NCBI RefSeq assembly: GCF_022378355.1
Contig: NZ_JAKMAJ010000014.1
Location: 62,001 to 126,000 of the forward strand
Reading direction: 5' to 3'
Origin: Brenneria bubanii
GTDB taxonomy: Bacteria; Pseudomonadota; Gammaproteobacteria; Enterobacterales; Enterobacteriaceae
DNA: 64,000 nucleotides
Shown piece by piece: positions 18,176 to 28,737 of this stretch (position 1 is its first letter; each line of letters starts with the position of its first letter). The translations under genes were made by a program, and so were the position numbers. A model generated the notes under the pieces. That model was not told the DNA's origin. It ran no database searches and was given only the letters and a program-made list of their open reading frames with translations.

Positions 18176-19129
18176 TCAAAAACGAATCAGCGCGGAACCC
18201 CAGGTAAAACCACCGCCGAAAGCTTCAAGCAGTACTAACTGTCCTGGTTTTATCCGTCCGTCGCGCACGGCTTCATCCAAAGCCGAGGGTACTGAAGCCG
18301 CTGATGTATTGCCATGACGATCCAGCGTCACAACAACTTTGTCCATTCCCATACCCAGTTTTTTTGCGGTCGCGCTGATAATGCGTAAATTGGCCTGATG
18401 AGGCACCAGCCAGTCCAACTCGCTTTTATCTAGTTGGGAGGCGCGCAGCGTCTCCTCAACGATATGCGCGAGTTCGGTCACCGCCACCTTGAACACCTCA
18501 TTGCCAGCCATGGTCAGATAGGCCGGTTTCTCCGGGCTATTGCGATCCTGATGCGGCAGCGTCAGCAGCGCGCCATAGCGTCCATCCGCATGCAGATGGG
18601 TGGACAGGATTCCTGGCTGCTCCGAGGCAGACAGCAACACGGCGCCGGCGCCATCGCCGAACAGGATCAGCGTGCCGCGATCTTGCGGATCCAGCGTACG
18701 GGTCAACGCGTCAGCCCCGATAACCAACGCATAATCCACCGCGCCATTTTTAATGTACTGATCGGCAACGCTGAGCGCGTAGGTAAATCCGGCACACGCC
18801 GCCGCAAGATCGAAGGCGATGGTATCTTTAATCTCAAGCAACTGCTGAATCTGGCAAGCCGCGCTGGGAAAAGCATGGCTTGAGGACGTGGTGGCGACAA
18901 TCAACAAACCCACTTTCGATTTATCGATATTCGCCATCTCCAGCGCTTTTTGCGCGGCATGATAGCCCATCGTAGCAACATTTTCATCCGGCGCTGCGAT
19001 ACGACGTTCACGAATCCCCGTGCGCGTGACGATCCATTCGTCAGACGTATCCACCATTTTTTCTAAATCAGCGTTGGTCCTGATTTTTTCAGGCAGAAAA
19101 CTGCCCGTTCCGATTATTTTTGTATACAT
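18176..19129 (-). CDS. fabH: 3-oxoacyl-ACP synthase III FabH
   Basis: A 317-residue condensing enzyme that starts fatty-acid synthesis from acetyl-CoA and malonyl-ACP. The catalytic Cys112 is in [11 protein letters not shown], His in VPHQANLRI (about 244) and Asn in [10 protein letters not shown] (about 274). Length equals E. coli FabH. It begins 6 bp after plsX, which suggests coupled translation. Confidence 0.97.
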   Translation of the reverse strand: MYTKIIGTGSFLPEKIRTNADLEKMVDTSDEWIVTRTGIRERRIAAPDENVATMGYHAAQKALEMANIDKSKVGLLIVATTSSSHAFPSAACQIQQLLEIKDTIAFDLAAACAGFTYALSVADQYIKNGAVDYALVIGADALTRTLDPQDRGTLILFGDGAGAVLLSASEQPGILSTHLHADGRYGALLTLPHQDRNSPEKPAYLTMAGNEVFKVAVTELAHIVEETLRASQLDKSELDWLVPHQANLRIISATAKKLGMGMDKVVVTLDRHGNTSAASVPSALDEAVRDGRIKPGQLVLLEAFGGGFTWGSALIRF

Positions 19130-19135
19130 GTACGC

Positions 19136-20182
19136 TTAATCACTCTTGGGTAATACAGCTTCTAGACGGGCGGCAATCCGCTCAGGAAGTTGCCGCTGCA
19201 CCGCCTGCATTGCCTGTTCGATAGCAACCGCAAACGCTCGCTGGTTCGCAGCGCCGTGACTTTTGATTACAGATCCCCGTAGTCCTAACAGGCACGCGCC
19301 ATTATATTGATCAGGATTCAAATGCCCGAAACGTTTAGCCAACCGTTTTTGTAACAAACGTCCCAGCAATCGTAGCCACCATGGTTGTTTTTGCCTGCGC
19401 TCCGCGCCGGTAGAGGAAGACTTCAGCAGCGAAAGGAACATCCTTACCACGCCTTCCATGGTCTTCAACGTGACATTGCCCACGAACCCGTCGCAGACCA
19501 TGACGTCCGTCTTTCCGGTCAGCAATTCATTGCCTTCAAGATAACCGATGTAGTTGATCGCAGACGTATCTTTTAATTTGGCTGCCGCATCACGGATGTT
19601 ATCCAGGCCTTTACTCTCTTCTTCGCCGATATTCAGTAGCGCAACGCGCGGATTTTTCAACCCAAGAACTTCTTCGGCCATCACCGAGCCCATAACCGCA
19701 AACTGAACCAGCATAGTGGCGTCGCATTCAACATTGGCGCCGAGATCCAGCACCACGGTTTTCCCGTGCTGCTGATGCGGAAGCACGGAAACCAACGCCG
19801 GACGCTCAATGCCGTCGAGCGGCTTAATCAGGAGCTTCGCCAGTCCCATCAGCGCACCGGTGTTGCCCGCACTGACGCAGGCCTGTGCCCTTCCGTCTTT
19901 AATCAGCTCCAGCGCGATTCGCATTGAGGATCCGCGGCTCGCACGGATAGCCTGCGAAGGTCGAGCATCACTGGCAATAACCGATTCCGCCGGAATGATT
20001 TCCAACCGGGACAATAAATCTGAATCGACTTTGGCTAGTAATGGGGTAATCGCAGCAGGATCGCCAACTAACAACAGATAGAGACTTGAATGAGAAGCCA
20101 GTGCCTGCAATGCAGCAGGCACTGTTACGCAGGGGCCGAAGTCCCCGCCCATCGCATCTAACGCCAGAGTTAGGCGTGTCAA
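19136..20182 (-). CDS. plsX: Phosphate acyltransferase PlsX
   Basis: A 348-residue peripheral membrane enzyme making acyl-phosphate from acyl-ACP for phospholipid synthesis. Hallmarks are [12 protein letters not shown] near the start, [25 protein letters not shown] and [10 protein letters not shown]. The only start consistent with the family N-terminus (TRLTLALD) is a TTG at 20180-20182. It lies 29 bp after rpmF, in the rpmF-plsX-fab order found across gamma-proteobacteria. Confidence 0.95.
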   Translation of the reverse strand: MTRLTLALDAMGGDFGPCVTVPAALQALASHSSLYLLLVGDPAAITPLLAKVDSDLLSRLEIIPAESVIASDARPSQAIRASRGSSMRIALELIKDGRAQACVSAGNTGALMGLAKLLIKPLDGIERPALVSVLPHQQHGKTVVLDLGANVECDATMLVQFAVMGSVMAEEVLGLKNPRVALLNIGEEESKGLDNIRDAAAKLKDTSAINYIGYLEGNELLTGKTDVMVCDGFVGNVTLKTMEGVVRMFLSLLKSSSTGAERRQKQPWWLRLLGRLLQKRLAKRFGHLNPDQYNGACLLGLRGSVIKSHGAANQRAFAVAIEQAMQAVQRQLPERIAARLEAVLPKSD

Positions 20183-20211
20183 AGTATTGCCTTGCTAATA
20201 ATTCGCAAGAA

Positions 20212-20382
20212 TTATTTGGCAATAACCTTGCGACCGCGGTAGTAACCATCCGCAGTGATGTGGTGACGCAGGTGAGTTTCGCCAGAAACTTTATCTACGG
20301 ATACAGAAGACGTGGTCAGCGCATCGTGAGCACGACGCATACCACGTTTGGAACGAGTGGGTTTGTTCTGTTGTACGGCCAT
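20212..20382 (-). CDS. rpmF: 50S ribosomal protein L32
   Basis: A 56-residue protein, [20 protein letters not shown] at its N-terminus and [11 protein letters not shown] at its end. It is near-identical to E. coli L32, a basic protein of the large ribosomal subunit. AAGGAG lies about 10 nt before the ATG. The gene lies between yceD (16 bp gap) and plsX (29 bp gap), joining ribosome and lipid synthesis in one operon. Confidence 0.98.
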   Translation of the reverse strand: MAVQQNKPTRSKRGMRRAHDALTTSSVSVDKVSGETHLRHHITADGYYRGRKVIAK

Positions 20383-20398
20383 GGACCTTACTCCTTAA

Positions 20399-20920
20399 TT
20401 ACTTACGCTTTAAACTGGCTAATACGGAAAACGGATTCGGCTTTTCTGCCTCTTCAGGCAACTTACCGAACACCATGTCCGCTTCGGACACTTCACAGTG
20501 TTCAGAATCATGTACCGGCGCGATAGGCAGAGTCAGAATAATTTCATCTTCAACCATTGCCAGCAGATCGACTTCGCCAAACTCATCAACTTCGATCGGC
20601 TCGTACGCCTCCGGTAAAGCTTCGGCCTGTTCATCATTGATGACCGGGCTAAAACAAAACGTCGCATGAACCTGATGTCCAAATGGCTTTCCACAGCGCT
20701 GGCACATTAATGTGACCGAAACATCTGCACTACCGCTAATCACCGCCAGGCGCTGGTTATCGATATTGAAAGACAAAGAAGCCTGAACATCACTGTCCAC
20801 ACTCACCACTGATTCGGCAACTCGCGTTACCTGCTCAGGCGTATAGATACCAACGTAATCTAAACGCTTTTGAGCAGTACGAACCGCATCAAGGGTTAGG
20901 GGTAATTTTACCTTTTGCAT
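20399..20920 (-). CDS. yceD: YceD (DUF177), 23S rRNA accumulation protein
   Basis: A 173-residue DUF177 protein. It carries a C-x2-C pair (CQRCGKPF) and an acidic stretch ([23 protein letters not shown]), the family hallmark. YceD homologues are needed for normal 23S rRNA accumulation in bacteria and plastids; the mechanism is unclear. It is the first gene of the yceD-rpmF-plsX-fab operon, transcribed away from yceF across a 140-bp divergent promoter region. Confidence 0.93.
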   Translation of the reverse strand: MQKVKLPLTLDAVRTAQKRLDYVGIYTPEQVTRVAESVVSVDSDVQASLSFNIDNQRLAVISGSADVSVTLMCQRCGKPFGHQVHATFCFSPVINDEQAEALPEAYEPIEVDEFGEVDLLAMVEDEIILTLPIAPVHDSEHCEVSEADMVFGKLPEEAEKPNPFSVLASLKRK

Positions 20921-21060
20921 AGGGCGCGCATATTAACGTCGTAACGACATAGAGTCAAAGAAAAAGGCAGCGAAGCGCCACCTTTCACCAATATTCGCTT
21001 CCAGAGCGGCACACAGTTTAAAATGCCTTTTATTATTACGCTACGGTTTATAAAAAAATT

Positions 21061-21645
21061 ATGTATCAGATCGTCCTTGCTTCAACGTCGCCTTACCGCA
21101 AAGCGCTACTGGAAAAACTCAACCTGCCCTTTATCTGCGCATCTCCGGAAGCGGATGAAACGCCCCTGCCCGGCGAAGACGCTATCGCACTGGTGGCGAG
21201 GCTGGCTGAAAGCAAAGCGCGCGCATTAGCGTCGCACTATCCCAATCATCTTATTATAGGCGCCGATCAGGTATGCGTATTGAATGACGTCATCACCGGG
21301 AAACCGCATAACAGGGCCAATGCGGTAAGACAATTGCGCCAGGCCAGCGGGCAATGCGTCACTTTCTTTACCGGCTTAGCGCTGTTTAATAGCGCCAAGC
21401 AGCGCTTGCAGCGCATAGTGGAGCCCTTCGACGTCCATTTTCGCCCCCTGACTGAAACCGAAATTGTGGGATATCTCGATCAGGAACAGCCCTGGAACTG
21501 CGCCGGCAGTTTTAAAAGTGAAGGGTTGGGGATTACATTGTTTGATAAATTGTCAGGAAGGGACCCCAATGCGCTGGTGGGGCTGCCTTTAATCGCGCTG
21601 GCGCACATGCTGCGAACGGAACAAATCAATCCGCTGACGATATAA
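21061..21645 (+). CDS. yceF: YceF, Maf-family 7-methyl-GTP pyrophosphatase
   Basis: A 194-residue Maf-family nucleotide pyrophosphatase, the same length as E. coli YceF, which hydrolyses m7GTP in a housecleaning role. [13 protein letters not shown] near the start, PDE-like [15 protein letters not shown] with the catalytic Asp, and CAGSFKSEG are present. No clear ribosome-binding site precedes the ATG at 21061, but the next upstream codons do not fit the family. Confidence 0.92.
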   Translation: MYQIVLASTSPYRKALLEKLNLPFICASPEADETPLPGEDAIALVARLAESKARALASHYPNHLIIGADQVCVLNDVITGKPHNRANAVRQLRQASGQCVTFFTGLALFNSAKQRLQRIVEPFDVHFRPLTETEIVGYLDQEQPWNCAGSFKSEGLGITLFDKLSGRDPNALVGLPLIALAHMLRTEQINPLTI

Positions 21646-21695
21646 TGAAATGAAAAGAGGGATACCAAGATCCGGTATCCCCTTAACGCGCTGAT

Positions 21696-22652
21696 TTAGC
21701 TTTTTGACTTGCGCAGTATTTTCAGACAATGGCGCAACTGCTCGTCCAAAGGCGCTTCAACGCGAAGCGTTTCTCCGGTGTTAGGGTGTTCAAACCGCAA
21801 CGCCTGCGCATGTAGAAACAGACGTTTCAGACCGGTTCCCGCCAATTGATGATCAAAATCACGATCGCCGTAGCGGTCGTCAAAAGCGATCGGATGACCG
21901 GCGTGTAACGTATGGACGCGAATCTGGTGCGTTCTGCCCGTTACCGGGCTGGCGCGAACCAGCGTCGCCACCTCAAAACGCTCCTCTACTTTAAAGCGCG
22001 TCTCCGAAGGTTTGCCTTCGCTGTTTACGCGGACAATGCGCTCGCCGCTCTGTAATATGTTTTTCAGCAACGGCGCCTGTACGGATTTGCAATGCGACGG
22101 CCAGTTTCCTCTCACCAGCGCCAGGTAATCCTTCTGCATACCTTTGAGACGCAGCTGTTCATGCAGCGAGCGCAATGCCGAACGCTTCTTGGCAACCAGT
22201 AAAACGCCGGAGGTGTCGCGATCGAGGCGATGCACCAGCTCAAGAAAACGCGCATCAGGCCGCAAGGCGCGCAGCCCTTCGATAACGCCGAAGCTCAGAC
22301 CGCTGCCGCCGTGAACCGCCGTGCCGGAAGGTTTATTCAGCACCAGGATATGATCGTCCTCATAGAGGATGCATTCCGCTAGCGCGGCGACTTTTCCCAG
22401 ACTAGCGGAAACAGGCGGCGCATCGCGCTCGGCCTGTCTAACCGGCGGGATCCGAATTTCATCGTGGTCGAGCAGCTTATACTCCGGCTTGACCCGTTTT
22501 TTATTTACCCTCACCTCACCCTTGCGCAGGATGCGGTAAACCAGGCTTTTCGGCACGCCTTTAAGCCGGGCATGCAAAAAATTATCAATGCGTTGCCCAG
22601 CCTCATCGGCGGATATTGTTACAAATTGTACTGAAGGATTGTCTGTTTTCAT
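21696..22652 (-). CDS. rluC: 23S rRNA pseudouridine synthase RluC
   Basis: A 318-residue enzyme that isomerises uridines 955, 2504 and 2580 of 23S rRNA (E. coli numbering). An S4 RNA-binding domain (about residues 18-75) precedes the RluA-type catalytic domain, whose HRLDRDTSG contains the catalytic Asp. GRTHQIRVH is also intact. It diverges from rne, as in E. coli. Confidence 0.96.
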   Translation of the reverse strand: MKTDNPSVQFVTISADEAGQRIDNFLHARLKGVPKSLVYRILRKGEVRVNKKRVKPEYKLLDHDEIRIPPVRQAERDAPPVSASLGKVAALAECILYEDDHILVLNKPSGTAVHGGSGLSFGVIEGLRALRPDARFLELVHRLDRDTSGVLLVAKKRSALRSLHEQLRLKGMQKDYLALVRGNWPSHCKSVQAPLLKNILQSGERIVRVNSEGKPSETRFKVEERFEVATLVRASPVTGRTHQIRVHTLHAGHPIAFDDRYGDRDFDHQLAGTGLKRLFLHAQALRFEHPNTGETLRVEAPLDEQLRHCLKILRKSKS

Positions 22653-22809
22653 GATGCGCGATTCTAAATAGAGAGGTTGGATAGCGCCACTCCTTTTTCT
22701 GTGCTTAACTGTGAGTCTGGCTTATGAAGATATTGTTACATCAATAGCGTCTGGTTGATTTAACCTCAACCACCAACAATTTGGTGAACAACAGTACAAC
22801 TATCTTTGT

Positions 22810-22837
22810 ATGACAGGCAAAGTAACCTTGCTATAAC
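22810..22837 (+). promoter_or_regulatory. Candidate rne promoter
   Basis: ATGACA (22810-22815), 16 bp, TATAAC (22832-22837) form a good sigma-70 promoter. Its transcript would start near 22844 and give a leader of about 390 nt, close to the 361-nt leader of E. coli rne. Confidence 0.5.
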
Positions 22838-22843
22838 AGTGTC

Positions 22844-23233
22844 AGCAATGGAATAATGCTTTTTGAGTTTTCCGCGCTGATTTCCATTAAAACAAGGGAA
22901 TTTGCAGGATTATTAAGTTTGCCTGATGACACACAAACGCAGCAATGGCGTAAGACGTAATGTGATATCAAGCAGTTAGCGGGCTGCGGATTGCAGCTTG
23001 GCCGGCAAATGGAATCAGATCTGGCGACATTATTCAGAAGCTGTTCCCTCAGTAAATGCGCTGTTTTCCATCAGGAAACACAGGCTACCGAAACATGCGT
23101 CTCTATGCAGGCGACAACCGGGAGGTTGACGTCCCTGCGATAAGCCACGAGGCCATCGGTTCACTCCGGTCATGCGGTTCTTTTGTCCGCAGCTCTATCA
23201 ATAATGCAAGTAAAAATAACGAGTAAGTTAAAG
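22844..23233 (+). promoter_or_regulatory. Long rne 5' leader (rne5-type autoregulatory element)
   Basis: This 390-bp gene-free region precedes the RNase E start. In enterobacteria the rne leader folds into hairpins that let RNase E sense its own activity and cleave its mRNA (the rne5 RNA family). Position, length and the E. coli-like end AATAACGAGTAAGTTAAAG before ATG support homology. I have not folded it, so hairpin boundaries are not given. Confidence 0.6.
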
Positions 23234-26200
23234 ATGAAGAGAATGTTGATTAACGCGACTCAACAGGAAGAGTTGCGTGTTGCCTTGGTCGATGGTCAAC
23301 GGCTCTATGACCTGGATATCGAAAGTCCGGGTCATGAGCAAAAGAAAGCAAATATCTACAAAGGTAAAATCACTCGCATTGAACCCAGTCTGGAAGCCGC
23401 ATTTGTTGATTATGGCGCCGAAAGACACGGTTTCCTCCCTCTAAAAGAAATCGCTCGCGAATATTTCCCCAGCAATTATTCCTCTCATGGCCGTCCCAAC
23501 ATCAAAGATGTGCTGCGTGAAGGCCAGGAAGTTATTGTTCAGGTAGATAAGGAAGAGCGCGGCAATAAAGGCGCAGCACTGACAACGTTTATCAGTCTGG
23601 CCGGCAGTTATCTGGTGTTAATGCCAAACAACCCTCGCGCCGGCGGTATTTCACGCCGCATTGAGGGTGATGATCGAACCGAGCTGAAAGAAGCCTTAGC
23701 CTCTTTGCAGCTCCCAGACGGTATGGGGCTGATCGTTCGTACCGCCGGGGTCGGCAAATCCGCTGAAGCGCTGCAATGGGATTTGGCTTTCCGCCTGAAA
23801 CACTGGGAAGCCATCAAAAAAGCCGCTGAAGGTCGCCCCGCGCCGTTCCTAATCCATCAGGAAAGCAACGTCATTGTGCGCGCTTTCCGTGATTATCTGC
23901 GCCCGGACATCGGCGAAATCCTGATCGACAACCCCAAGATCCTCGATCTGGCGAAAGAGCACATCTCGGCGCTTGGCCGTCCTGATTTCAACAGTAAAAT
24001 CAAACTCTACAGCGGTGAAATTCCCCTGTTCAGCCATTATCAGATTGAATCCCAGATTGAATCTGCATTCCAGCGAGAAGTGCGCCTGCCTTCCGGCGGT
24101 TCCATCGTGATTGATAGCACGGAAGCCCTGACCGCCATCGACATCAACTCCGCGCGAGCCACGCGCGGCGGCGATATTGAAGAAACCGCCTTCAACACCA
24201 ACCTGGAAGCCGCCGATGAAATTGCCCGTCAGTTGCGACTACGTGACCTGGGCGGTTTGATCGTTATCGATTTTATCGACATGACGCCGGTTCGCCACCA
24301 GCGCGAAGTTGAAAACCGCGTGCGTGACTCGGTGCGTCAGGATCGCGCCCGCATTCAGATTGGTCGGATTTCCCGTTTTGGCCTGCTGGAAATGTCCCGC
24401 CAGCGCCTTAGCCCATCGCTGGGAGAATCAAGCCATCACGTCTGTCCACGCTGTAGCGGCACCGGTACCGTACGCGATAATGAATCCCTTTCGCTGTCCA
24501 TTCTGCGTCTGATTGAAGAAGAAGCGCTGAAAGAGAACACCCAGGAGGTTCATGCCATCGTTCCGGTGCAGATTGCCTCTTATTTGCTGAACGAAAAACG
24601 CGACTCGGTCAACGCTATCGAGAAACGTCAAGGTGGTGTTCGTGCCATCATCGTTCCTCACGACGGCATGCAAACGCCGCACTATTCCGTCGTGCGCGTG
24701 CGCAAGGGCGAAGAAAAACCGGCGCTCAGTTACCAGTTGCCGCAAATGCTGGAAGCGGAAGCGCAGCAGCTGCAGGAAGAACAGGTTGTCGAACGTAAAC
24801 TACCAGAGCAACCGGCTTTGGCGACGTTCAGCATGCCGACCATGCCGGAGGAAAATAAAGCGCCGGTGACGGAGAAAACACCGTCGACCGCCGCTTCGAC
24901 ATCGGCTCAGCCAGGGCTGGTCAGTCGTTTCCTGGGCGCGCTAAAAGGCATTTTCGCCGCAGAACCGACGACGACTGTTGCCGCAGCATCGGATGAACCA
25001 AAGAACGAGTCAGCCAGTGCCAATGAGGTTCAGCGTCAGGAGCGTCGCAATACACGCCGGCCGAATAACAATCGCCGCGATCGTAATTCACGCGATAATC
25101 GCGACGAACAACGCCGTAATAAACGTCAGAATACCGAAGCTGCGCCTGAAATTCGCGCAACCGAGGATACTGAAAAAAATACCGTCGAGGAGCAACCGCG
25201 TCGCGAACCTCGCGTAGAACGGCAGCGTCGCCGTCAGGATGACAAGCGTCAGGCTCCGCAGGAAACCAAAGCACAAAACACCGCGGTTGTCGAAACAGAG
25301 GATGCCCTGACTGAACAAGAGAAACCGGCTCCGGTAGCGCAACGTCGCCAACGTCGCCAACTGTCGCAGAAAATTCGCGTGCAGTCTGAAGACGAACAAA
25401 AAGCGACCGTTGACGCGCAGGCAACGGAAACTGCTGCCCGACAGACAAAACCGGTGGATACCACCGCAGTGGCGCCAGCCAATAATGCCGAGGTGGAAGC
25501 CGAACAAACCGCCGAGGCGAACAAAGGCATGAATGGTGAGAATGCCGGTATGCCGCGTCGTTCTCGTCGTTCACCGCGCCATCTGCGCGTCAGCGGTCAG
25601 CGTCGTCGCCGTTATCGTGATGAGCGTTATCCGTCCCAGTCGCCGATGCCGCTGGAATACGCAGCCGCCGCGCCGGAGATGGCTTCAGGTAAAGTTTGGA
25701 TCAATTACCCTGTCGCTCAATACCAATCGCTGGAACAGCTCGAAGAGCAGCAGCAGGCGGAAAATAACGCCGCGCTCACCGCACCGAGCCTCCCGGAAGT
25801 CGTGGAAGCCGCGCCGGTTGTCTCCGCCACTGCGCCGCAAACGGCGATTGCGCAGGACGATATCACGGCTAACGCTGCAGAATCCGCGCATCAGGTTCAG
25901 GAAACATCGGTAGCGCAAGCAGCCGCAGAACCACGTTCGCCGGAAAAAACTGACGCGGCGGTGAGTGATACAACTGCCGCCGCGGATGATATTGTCGAGA
26001 CGAAAACCGATGCCGACGCCATTCCGCCAATCCTCGTCGAGGAAAAGGCCTATGGAGAAAGCGATGAGGTCGTCGAAGAAGACAATGATATTGTCGAAGA
26101 AAATCACAATATTGTTGAAGAAAACACCGATATCGCCGTAGAAGAAAGCGAAAAGGTTGCGGAAGAAACCGCACCCCGCCCGGTAGATGCGACCCCCGTT

Positions 26201-26449
26201 GCGCCACTGGAAAAACCGGCGGTTTCTGTTCAATCCACAACGGCTGAAACGGCTCAACCGCGCTATAAGCTCCATGCTGCGGCGCCGATGACCAAAGCGC
26301 CAGCGCCGGAGTACCAGCCAGAGCCTGTCCGTCAAAGCGACTGGCTGCGCCCGGCATATCAGTTTGACGGCAAGGGATCAGCGGGTGGTCACGCCGCCGT
26401 TAACCAGGCGACGGCGCCGGCAACCAAGCCAACGCAGGTCAACGAATAA
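23234..26449 (+). CDS. rne: Ribonuclease E
   Basis: A 1071-residue endoribonuclease and scaffold of the RNA degradosome. The S1 domain (about 35-125) is followed by the DNase I-like catalytic domain with Asp303 and Asp346, and the zinc-link Cys404/Cys407 (CPRC), all at the E. coli positions. The C-terminal scaffold shows the membrane-targeting amphipathic helix (559-578, [14 protein letters not shown]), Arg-rich RNA-binding stretches, GKVWINYP near the middle and a PNPase-binding C-terminus (PAPEYQPE...GKGSAGGH). An acidic heptad repeat at about 950-971 is unusual. The start at 23234 matches [10 protein letters not shown] of E. coli; extension to 23183 is unsupported. Confidence 0.98.
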   Translation: MKRMLINATQQEELRVALVDGQRLYDLDIESPGHEQKKANIYKGKITRIEPSLEAAFVDYGAERHGFLPLKEIAREYFPSNYSSHGRPNIKDVLREGQEVIVQVDKEERGNKGAALTTFISLAGSYLVLMPNNPRAGGISRRIEGDDRTELKEALASLQLPDGMGLIVRTAGVGKSAEALQWDLAFRLKHWEAIKKAAEGRPAPFLIHQESNVIVRAFRDYLRPDIGEILIDNPKILDLAKEHISALGRPDFNSKIKLYSGEIPLFSHYQIESQIESAFQREVRLPSGGSIVIDSTEALTAIDINSARATRGGDIEETAFNTNLEAADEIARQLRLRDLGGLIVIDFIDMTPVRHQREVENRVRDSVRQDRARIQIGRISRFGLLEMSRQRLSPSLGESSHHVCPRCSGTGTVRDNESLSLSILRLIEEEALKENTQEVHAIVPVQIASYLLNEKRDSVNAIEKRQGGVRAIIVPHDGMQTPHYSVVRVRKGEEKPALSYQLPQMLEAEAQQLQEEQVVERKLPEQPALATFSMPTMPEENKAPVTEKTPSTAASTSAQPGLVSRFLGALKGIFAAEPTTTVAAASDEPKNESASANEVQRQERRNTRRPNNNRRDRNSRDNRDEQRRNKRQNTEAAPEIRATEDTEKNTVEEQPRREPRVERQRRRQDDKRQAPQETKAQNTAVVETEDALTEQEKPAPVAQRRQRRQLSQKIRVQSEDEQKATVDAQATETAARQTKPVDTTAVAPANNAEVEAEQTAEANKGMNGENAGMPRRSRRSPRHLRVSGQRRRRYRDERYPSQSPMPLEYAAAAPEMASGKVWINYPVAQYQSLEQLEEQQQAENNAALTAPSLPEVVEAAPVVSATAPQTAIAQDDITANAAESAHQVQETSVAQAAAEPRSPEKTDAAVSDTTAAADDIVETKTDADAIPPILVEEKAYGESDEVVEEDNDIVEENHNIVEENTDIAVEESEKVAEETAPRPVDATPVAPLEKPAVSVQSTTAETAQPRYKLHAAAPMTKAPAPEYQPEPVRQSDWLRPAYQFDGKGSAGGHAAVNQATAPATKPTQVNE

Positions 26450-26466
26450 TCTCTTCATCAGCAGTG

Positions 26467-26499
26467 AAAAAACACCCGCCTTTCGGCGGGTGTTTTTTT
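26467..26499 (+). terminator. rne terminator
   Basis: AACACCCGCC (26471-26480), loop TTTC, GGCGGGTGTT, then a T-run: a strong hairpin 20 bp after the rne stop. The preceding A-run makes it usable in both directions. Confidence 0.92.
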
Positions 26500-26614
26500 A
26501 TGGCTGGAAATCGATTAACCACGTTTGAAACCGTTGCTGGGTTTTATGACGGAGTCCCTGCCCGCGCCTTTTCAAACCGCTTCAAGCGAGATTAACCTTA
26601 TTCCCGACGTTTTA

Positions 26615-26902
26615 TCAGTCCAGATACTTCAACAGTTTGATAGTGGACTCAGCCGTCTTGCCTTCAAGACCGGAGATCAAACGTTTAAAGTGTGTCGACT
26701 GTTCATGTTCCGTCAGCGCAGCCTGATTTTTCCAGCGTTCAAAAAAAACAAATGCGCCGGGTTTATCGATTTCTTCGTGCAAATCGTACTGCAAATTTCC
26801 CGCTTCCTGACGGCTCGGCGCCACCGCGTCTTTCACCGCCGCAGTCACTTCATTAATAAACTCAGGTTTTGCCTGTAAGATGGCAACGATACGAATTTCC
26901 AT
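26615..26902 (-). CDS. Putative quinol monooxygenase (ABM domain)
   Basis: A 95-residue dimeric alpha/beta-barrel (antibiotic biosynthesis monooxygenase, ABM) protein. MEIRIVAILQAKPEFINEV starts the first strand and helix; YDLHEEIDKPGAFVFFERW is the family core. E. coli YgiN, a menadiol monooxygenase, belongs to the same superfamily, but sequence alone does not fix the substrate here. AGAAGGAC precedes the ATG. It sits alone between rne and pyrC, where E. coli has flagellar and other genes. Confidence 0.8.
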   Translation of the reverse strand: MEIRIVAILQAKPEFINEVTAAVKDAVAPSRQEAGNLQYDLHEEIDKPGAFVFFERWKNQAALTEHEQSTHFKRLISGLEGKTAESTIKLLKYLD

Positions 26903-27014
26903 TTTAGTCCTTCTGTAATTTATGGTTAAAGATCAAATGATAAGGCATGATATGCCAATGGTCGTAGTAGTTATACTAGTTAATTTCAAGCTTTCATCAA
27001 CTAACGGATGCATT

Positions 27015-27027
27015 CGCAAGGCTTTGC
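27015..27027 (+). promoter_or_regulatory. PurR-box-like site upstream of pyrC
   Basis: CGCAAGGCTTTGC keeps both half-sites (CGCAA and TTTGC) and spacing of the PurR operator core CGCAAACGTTTGC, differing only in the three central bases. It lies 80-92 bp upstream of the pyrC start. PurR represses pyrC in E. coli. Confidence 0.45.
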
Positions 27028-27106
27028 ACTTATTCTTATTCCCCGCCGTATTAGTTCTAACCAACAGATCGATGATATTTTTCTACTGACCGCTGGAGCA
27101 CATTCC

Positions 27107-28150
27107 ATGACCGCACTGCCAGACACGCTAAAAATCCGCCGCCCTGACGATTGGCACCTTCATTTACGCGACGATCGGATGCTTGAAACCGTTCTGCCGT
27201 ATACCAGCCGATTTTTTGGTCGTGCTATCATCATGCCGAATCTGACACCACCGATCACCAGCATAGCCAGCGCCAAGGCTTATCGTCAGCGCATTTTGGC
27301 CGCGCTCCCCGCAGGACATGATTTTCAGCCGTTGATGACCTGCTATCTGACCGACTCATTGGATGCAGCAGAGGTTGCCAGCGGCTTTGAGCAAGGCATA
27401 TTTACTGCCGCCAAGCTATACCCGGCGAATGCGACGACCAACTCCAGCCACGGCGTAACGGACATCGCCAACATTTATTCCGTACTGGAAACAATGCAGG
27501 CGATTGGGATGCCGCTATTGGTGCATGGCGAAGTAACCAATCCTGAAGTCGATATTTTTGATCGGGAAGCGCGGTTTATCGAGTCGGTCATGGAACCATT
27601 ACGCCAGCGGTTCCCCAGACTGAAAGTCGTATTCGAGCACATCACAACCAAAGAGGCGGCGAGCTATATTGTATCAGGTAATGAGTATCTTGCCGCGACT
27701 ATTACCCCACAACATTTAATGTTTAATCGCAATCACATGCTGGTCGGCGGCGTTCGCCCGCATCTGTATTGTCTGCCCATTCTTAAAAGGAATATTCACC
27801 AACAGGCGCTGCGCGATGCGGTCGCCGGCGGCTGCGATCGACTGTTCCTCGGTACTGACTCTGCCCCACACGTCAAACACAGAAAAGAATCCGGCTGTGG
27901 CTGCGCGGGGGTATTTAATGCCCAGGCGGCGTTGAGCGCCTATGCGACGGTTTTTGATGAGTTGGGCGCGCTGGATAAGCTTGAAGCATTCTGTTCGTTA
28001 AACGGCCCGCGTTTTTATGGCTTGCCGGTTAATCAAGGCTGGATTGAACTCCACCGCGAACCGATTGTTTTCCCGGAAGAAATTTCGATGGGAAATGAAT
28101 CTGTGATCCCGTTCCTCGCGGGACAACGTCTTGACTGGTCAGTTCGGTAG
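27107..28150 (+). CDS. pyrC: Dihydroorotase
   Basis: A 347-residue zinc amidohydrolase that cyclises carbamoyl aspartate to dihydroorotate in pyrimidine synthesis. The first metal-binding pair is WHLHLRD (His17, His19), the carboxylated Lys is in [16 protein letters not shown], further His ligands in LVHGEV and VFEHITT, and the catalytic Asp in FLGTDSAPH. The start at 27107 has GGAG 10 nt upstream and fits the E. coli length (348); the longer reading from 27008 would include the promoter region. Confidence 0.97.
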   Translation: MTALPDTLKIRRPDDWHLHLRDDRMLETVLPYTSRFFGRAIIMPNLTPPITSIASAKAYRQRILAALPAGHDFQPLMTCYLTDSLDAAEVASGFEQGIFTAAKLYPANATTNSSHGVTDIANIYSVLETMQAIGMPLLVHGEVTNPEVDIFDREARFIESVMEPLRQRFPRLKVVFEHITTKEAASYIVSGNEYLAATITPQHLMFNRNHMLVGGVRPHLYCLPILKRNIHQQALRDAVAGGCDRLFLGTDSAPHVKHRKESGCGCAGVFNAQAALSAYATVFDELGALDKLEAFCSLNGPRFYGLPVNQGWIELHREPIVFPEEISMGNESVIPFLAGQRLDWSVR

Positions 28151-28289
28151 CCGTCAGGCCTCCCCACTTACTCTCCCCACTTATGCCGGCCGCGCCGTAA
28201 GCCGATAAGAGATAAACCGGAGATACCTGATAAAAAGCGGAATGGCGCCACGCCGCCGCTTAGTCAGGTAGCGATTTATTCTTCAATGC

Positions 28290-28335
28290 TTGTTCTTTTC
28301 CATTGATAACTGTATAAATAAACAGTTATCAATGG
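28290..28335 (+). promoter_or_regulatory. SOS promoter of dinI with LexA box nested in a perfect inverted repeat
   Basis: CTG-N10-CAG at 28310-28325 (CTGTATAAATAAACAG) is a LexA box. It overlaps a candidate -10 (TATAAA, 28313-28318) placed 17 bp after a -35 (TTGTTC, 28290-28295), so LexA would block RNA polymerase. The box is nested in a perfect 14-bp inverted repeat, 28300-28313 with 28322-28335, separated by 8 bp. The right arm ends at the GGAGG ribosome-binding site of dinI. Confidence 0.85.
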
Positions 28336-28343
28336 AGGCAATT

Positions 28344-28583
28344 ATGCGTGTCGAAATTACCATAGCAAAGTCATCCCCACTCCCCCCTGGCGCACTCGAA
28401 GCGCTAGCCCATGAGTTGGGTAGTCGAATTCACCAATACTATCCTGACACCCCAATCCAGATTCGCTATGCGGCAGCCAATAACCTAAGCGTACTGGGCG
28501 GCAATAAAGACGATAAAGAGCGGATCGCTGAAATGCTGCAAGAAACCTGGGAAAGCGCGGATGACTGGTTTACCCCGGAGTAA
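28344..28583 (+). CDS. dinI: DNA damage-inducible protein I (DinI)
   Basis: A 79-residue protein that binds RecA filaments and modulates the SOS response. MRVEITIAK, the RYAAANNLSV core and the C-terminal acidic helix ETWESADDWF match E. coli DinI (81 aa). GGAGG lies 6 nt before the ATG at 28344; upstream in-frame codons cross the LexA box and are not coding. It follows pyrC in the E. coli order. Confidence 0.95.
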   Translation: MRVEITIAKSSPLPPGALEALAHELGSRIHQYYPDTPIQIRYAAANNLSVLGGNKDDKERIAEMLQETWESADDWFTPE

Positions 28584-28737
28584 AAATACCTTGCGCACTG
28601 CCTAACGCCCCTTGCGCGTCCTCGCAAACGGAAAATAAATTGAGCTGTTGAAAGATTTCGCTCAATGGTAAGTTATAGGCTGTAATCGTTAGTGTAGCGG
28701 GCATCTTGCCATCCAGTTATAACCGAGGATACCTATT

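Noticed and set aside
24921-25574. Long minus-strand frames opposite the RNase E scaffold
   Set aside because: Shadows of the Arg/Ala-rich coding strand; antisense frames stay open because of codon bias, without ribosome-binding sites.
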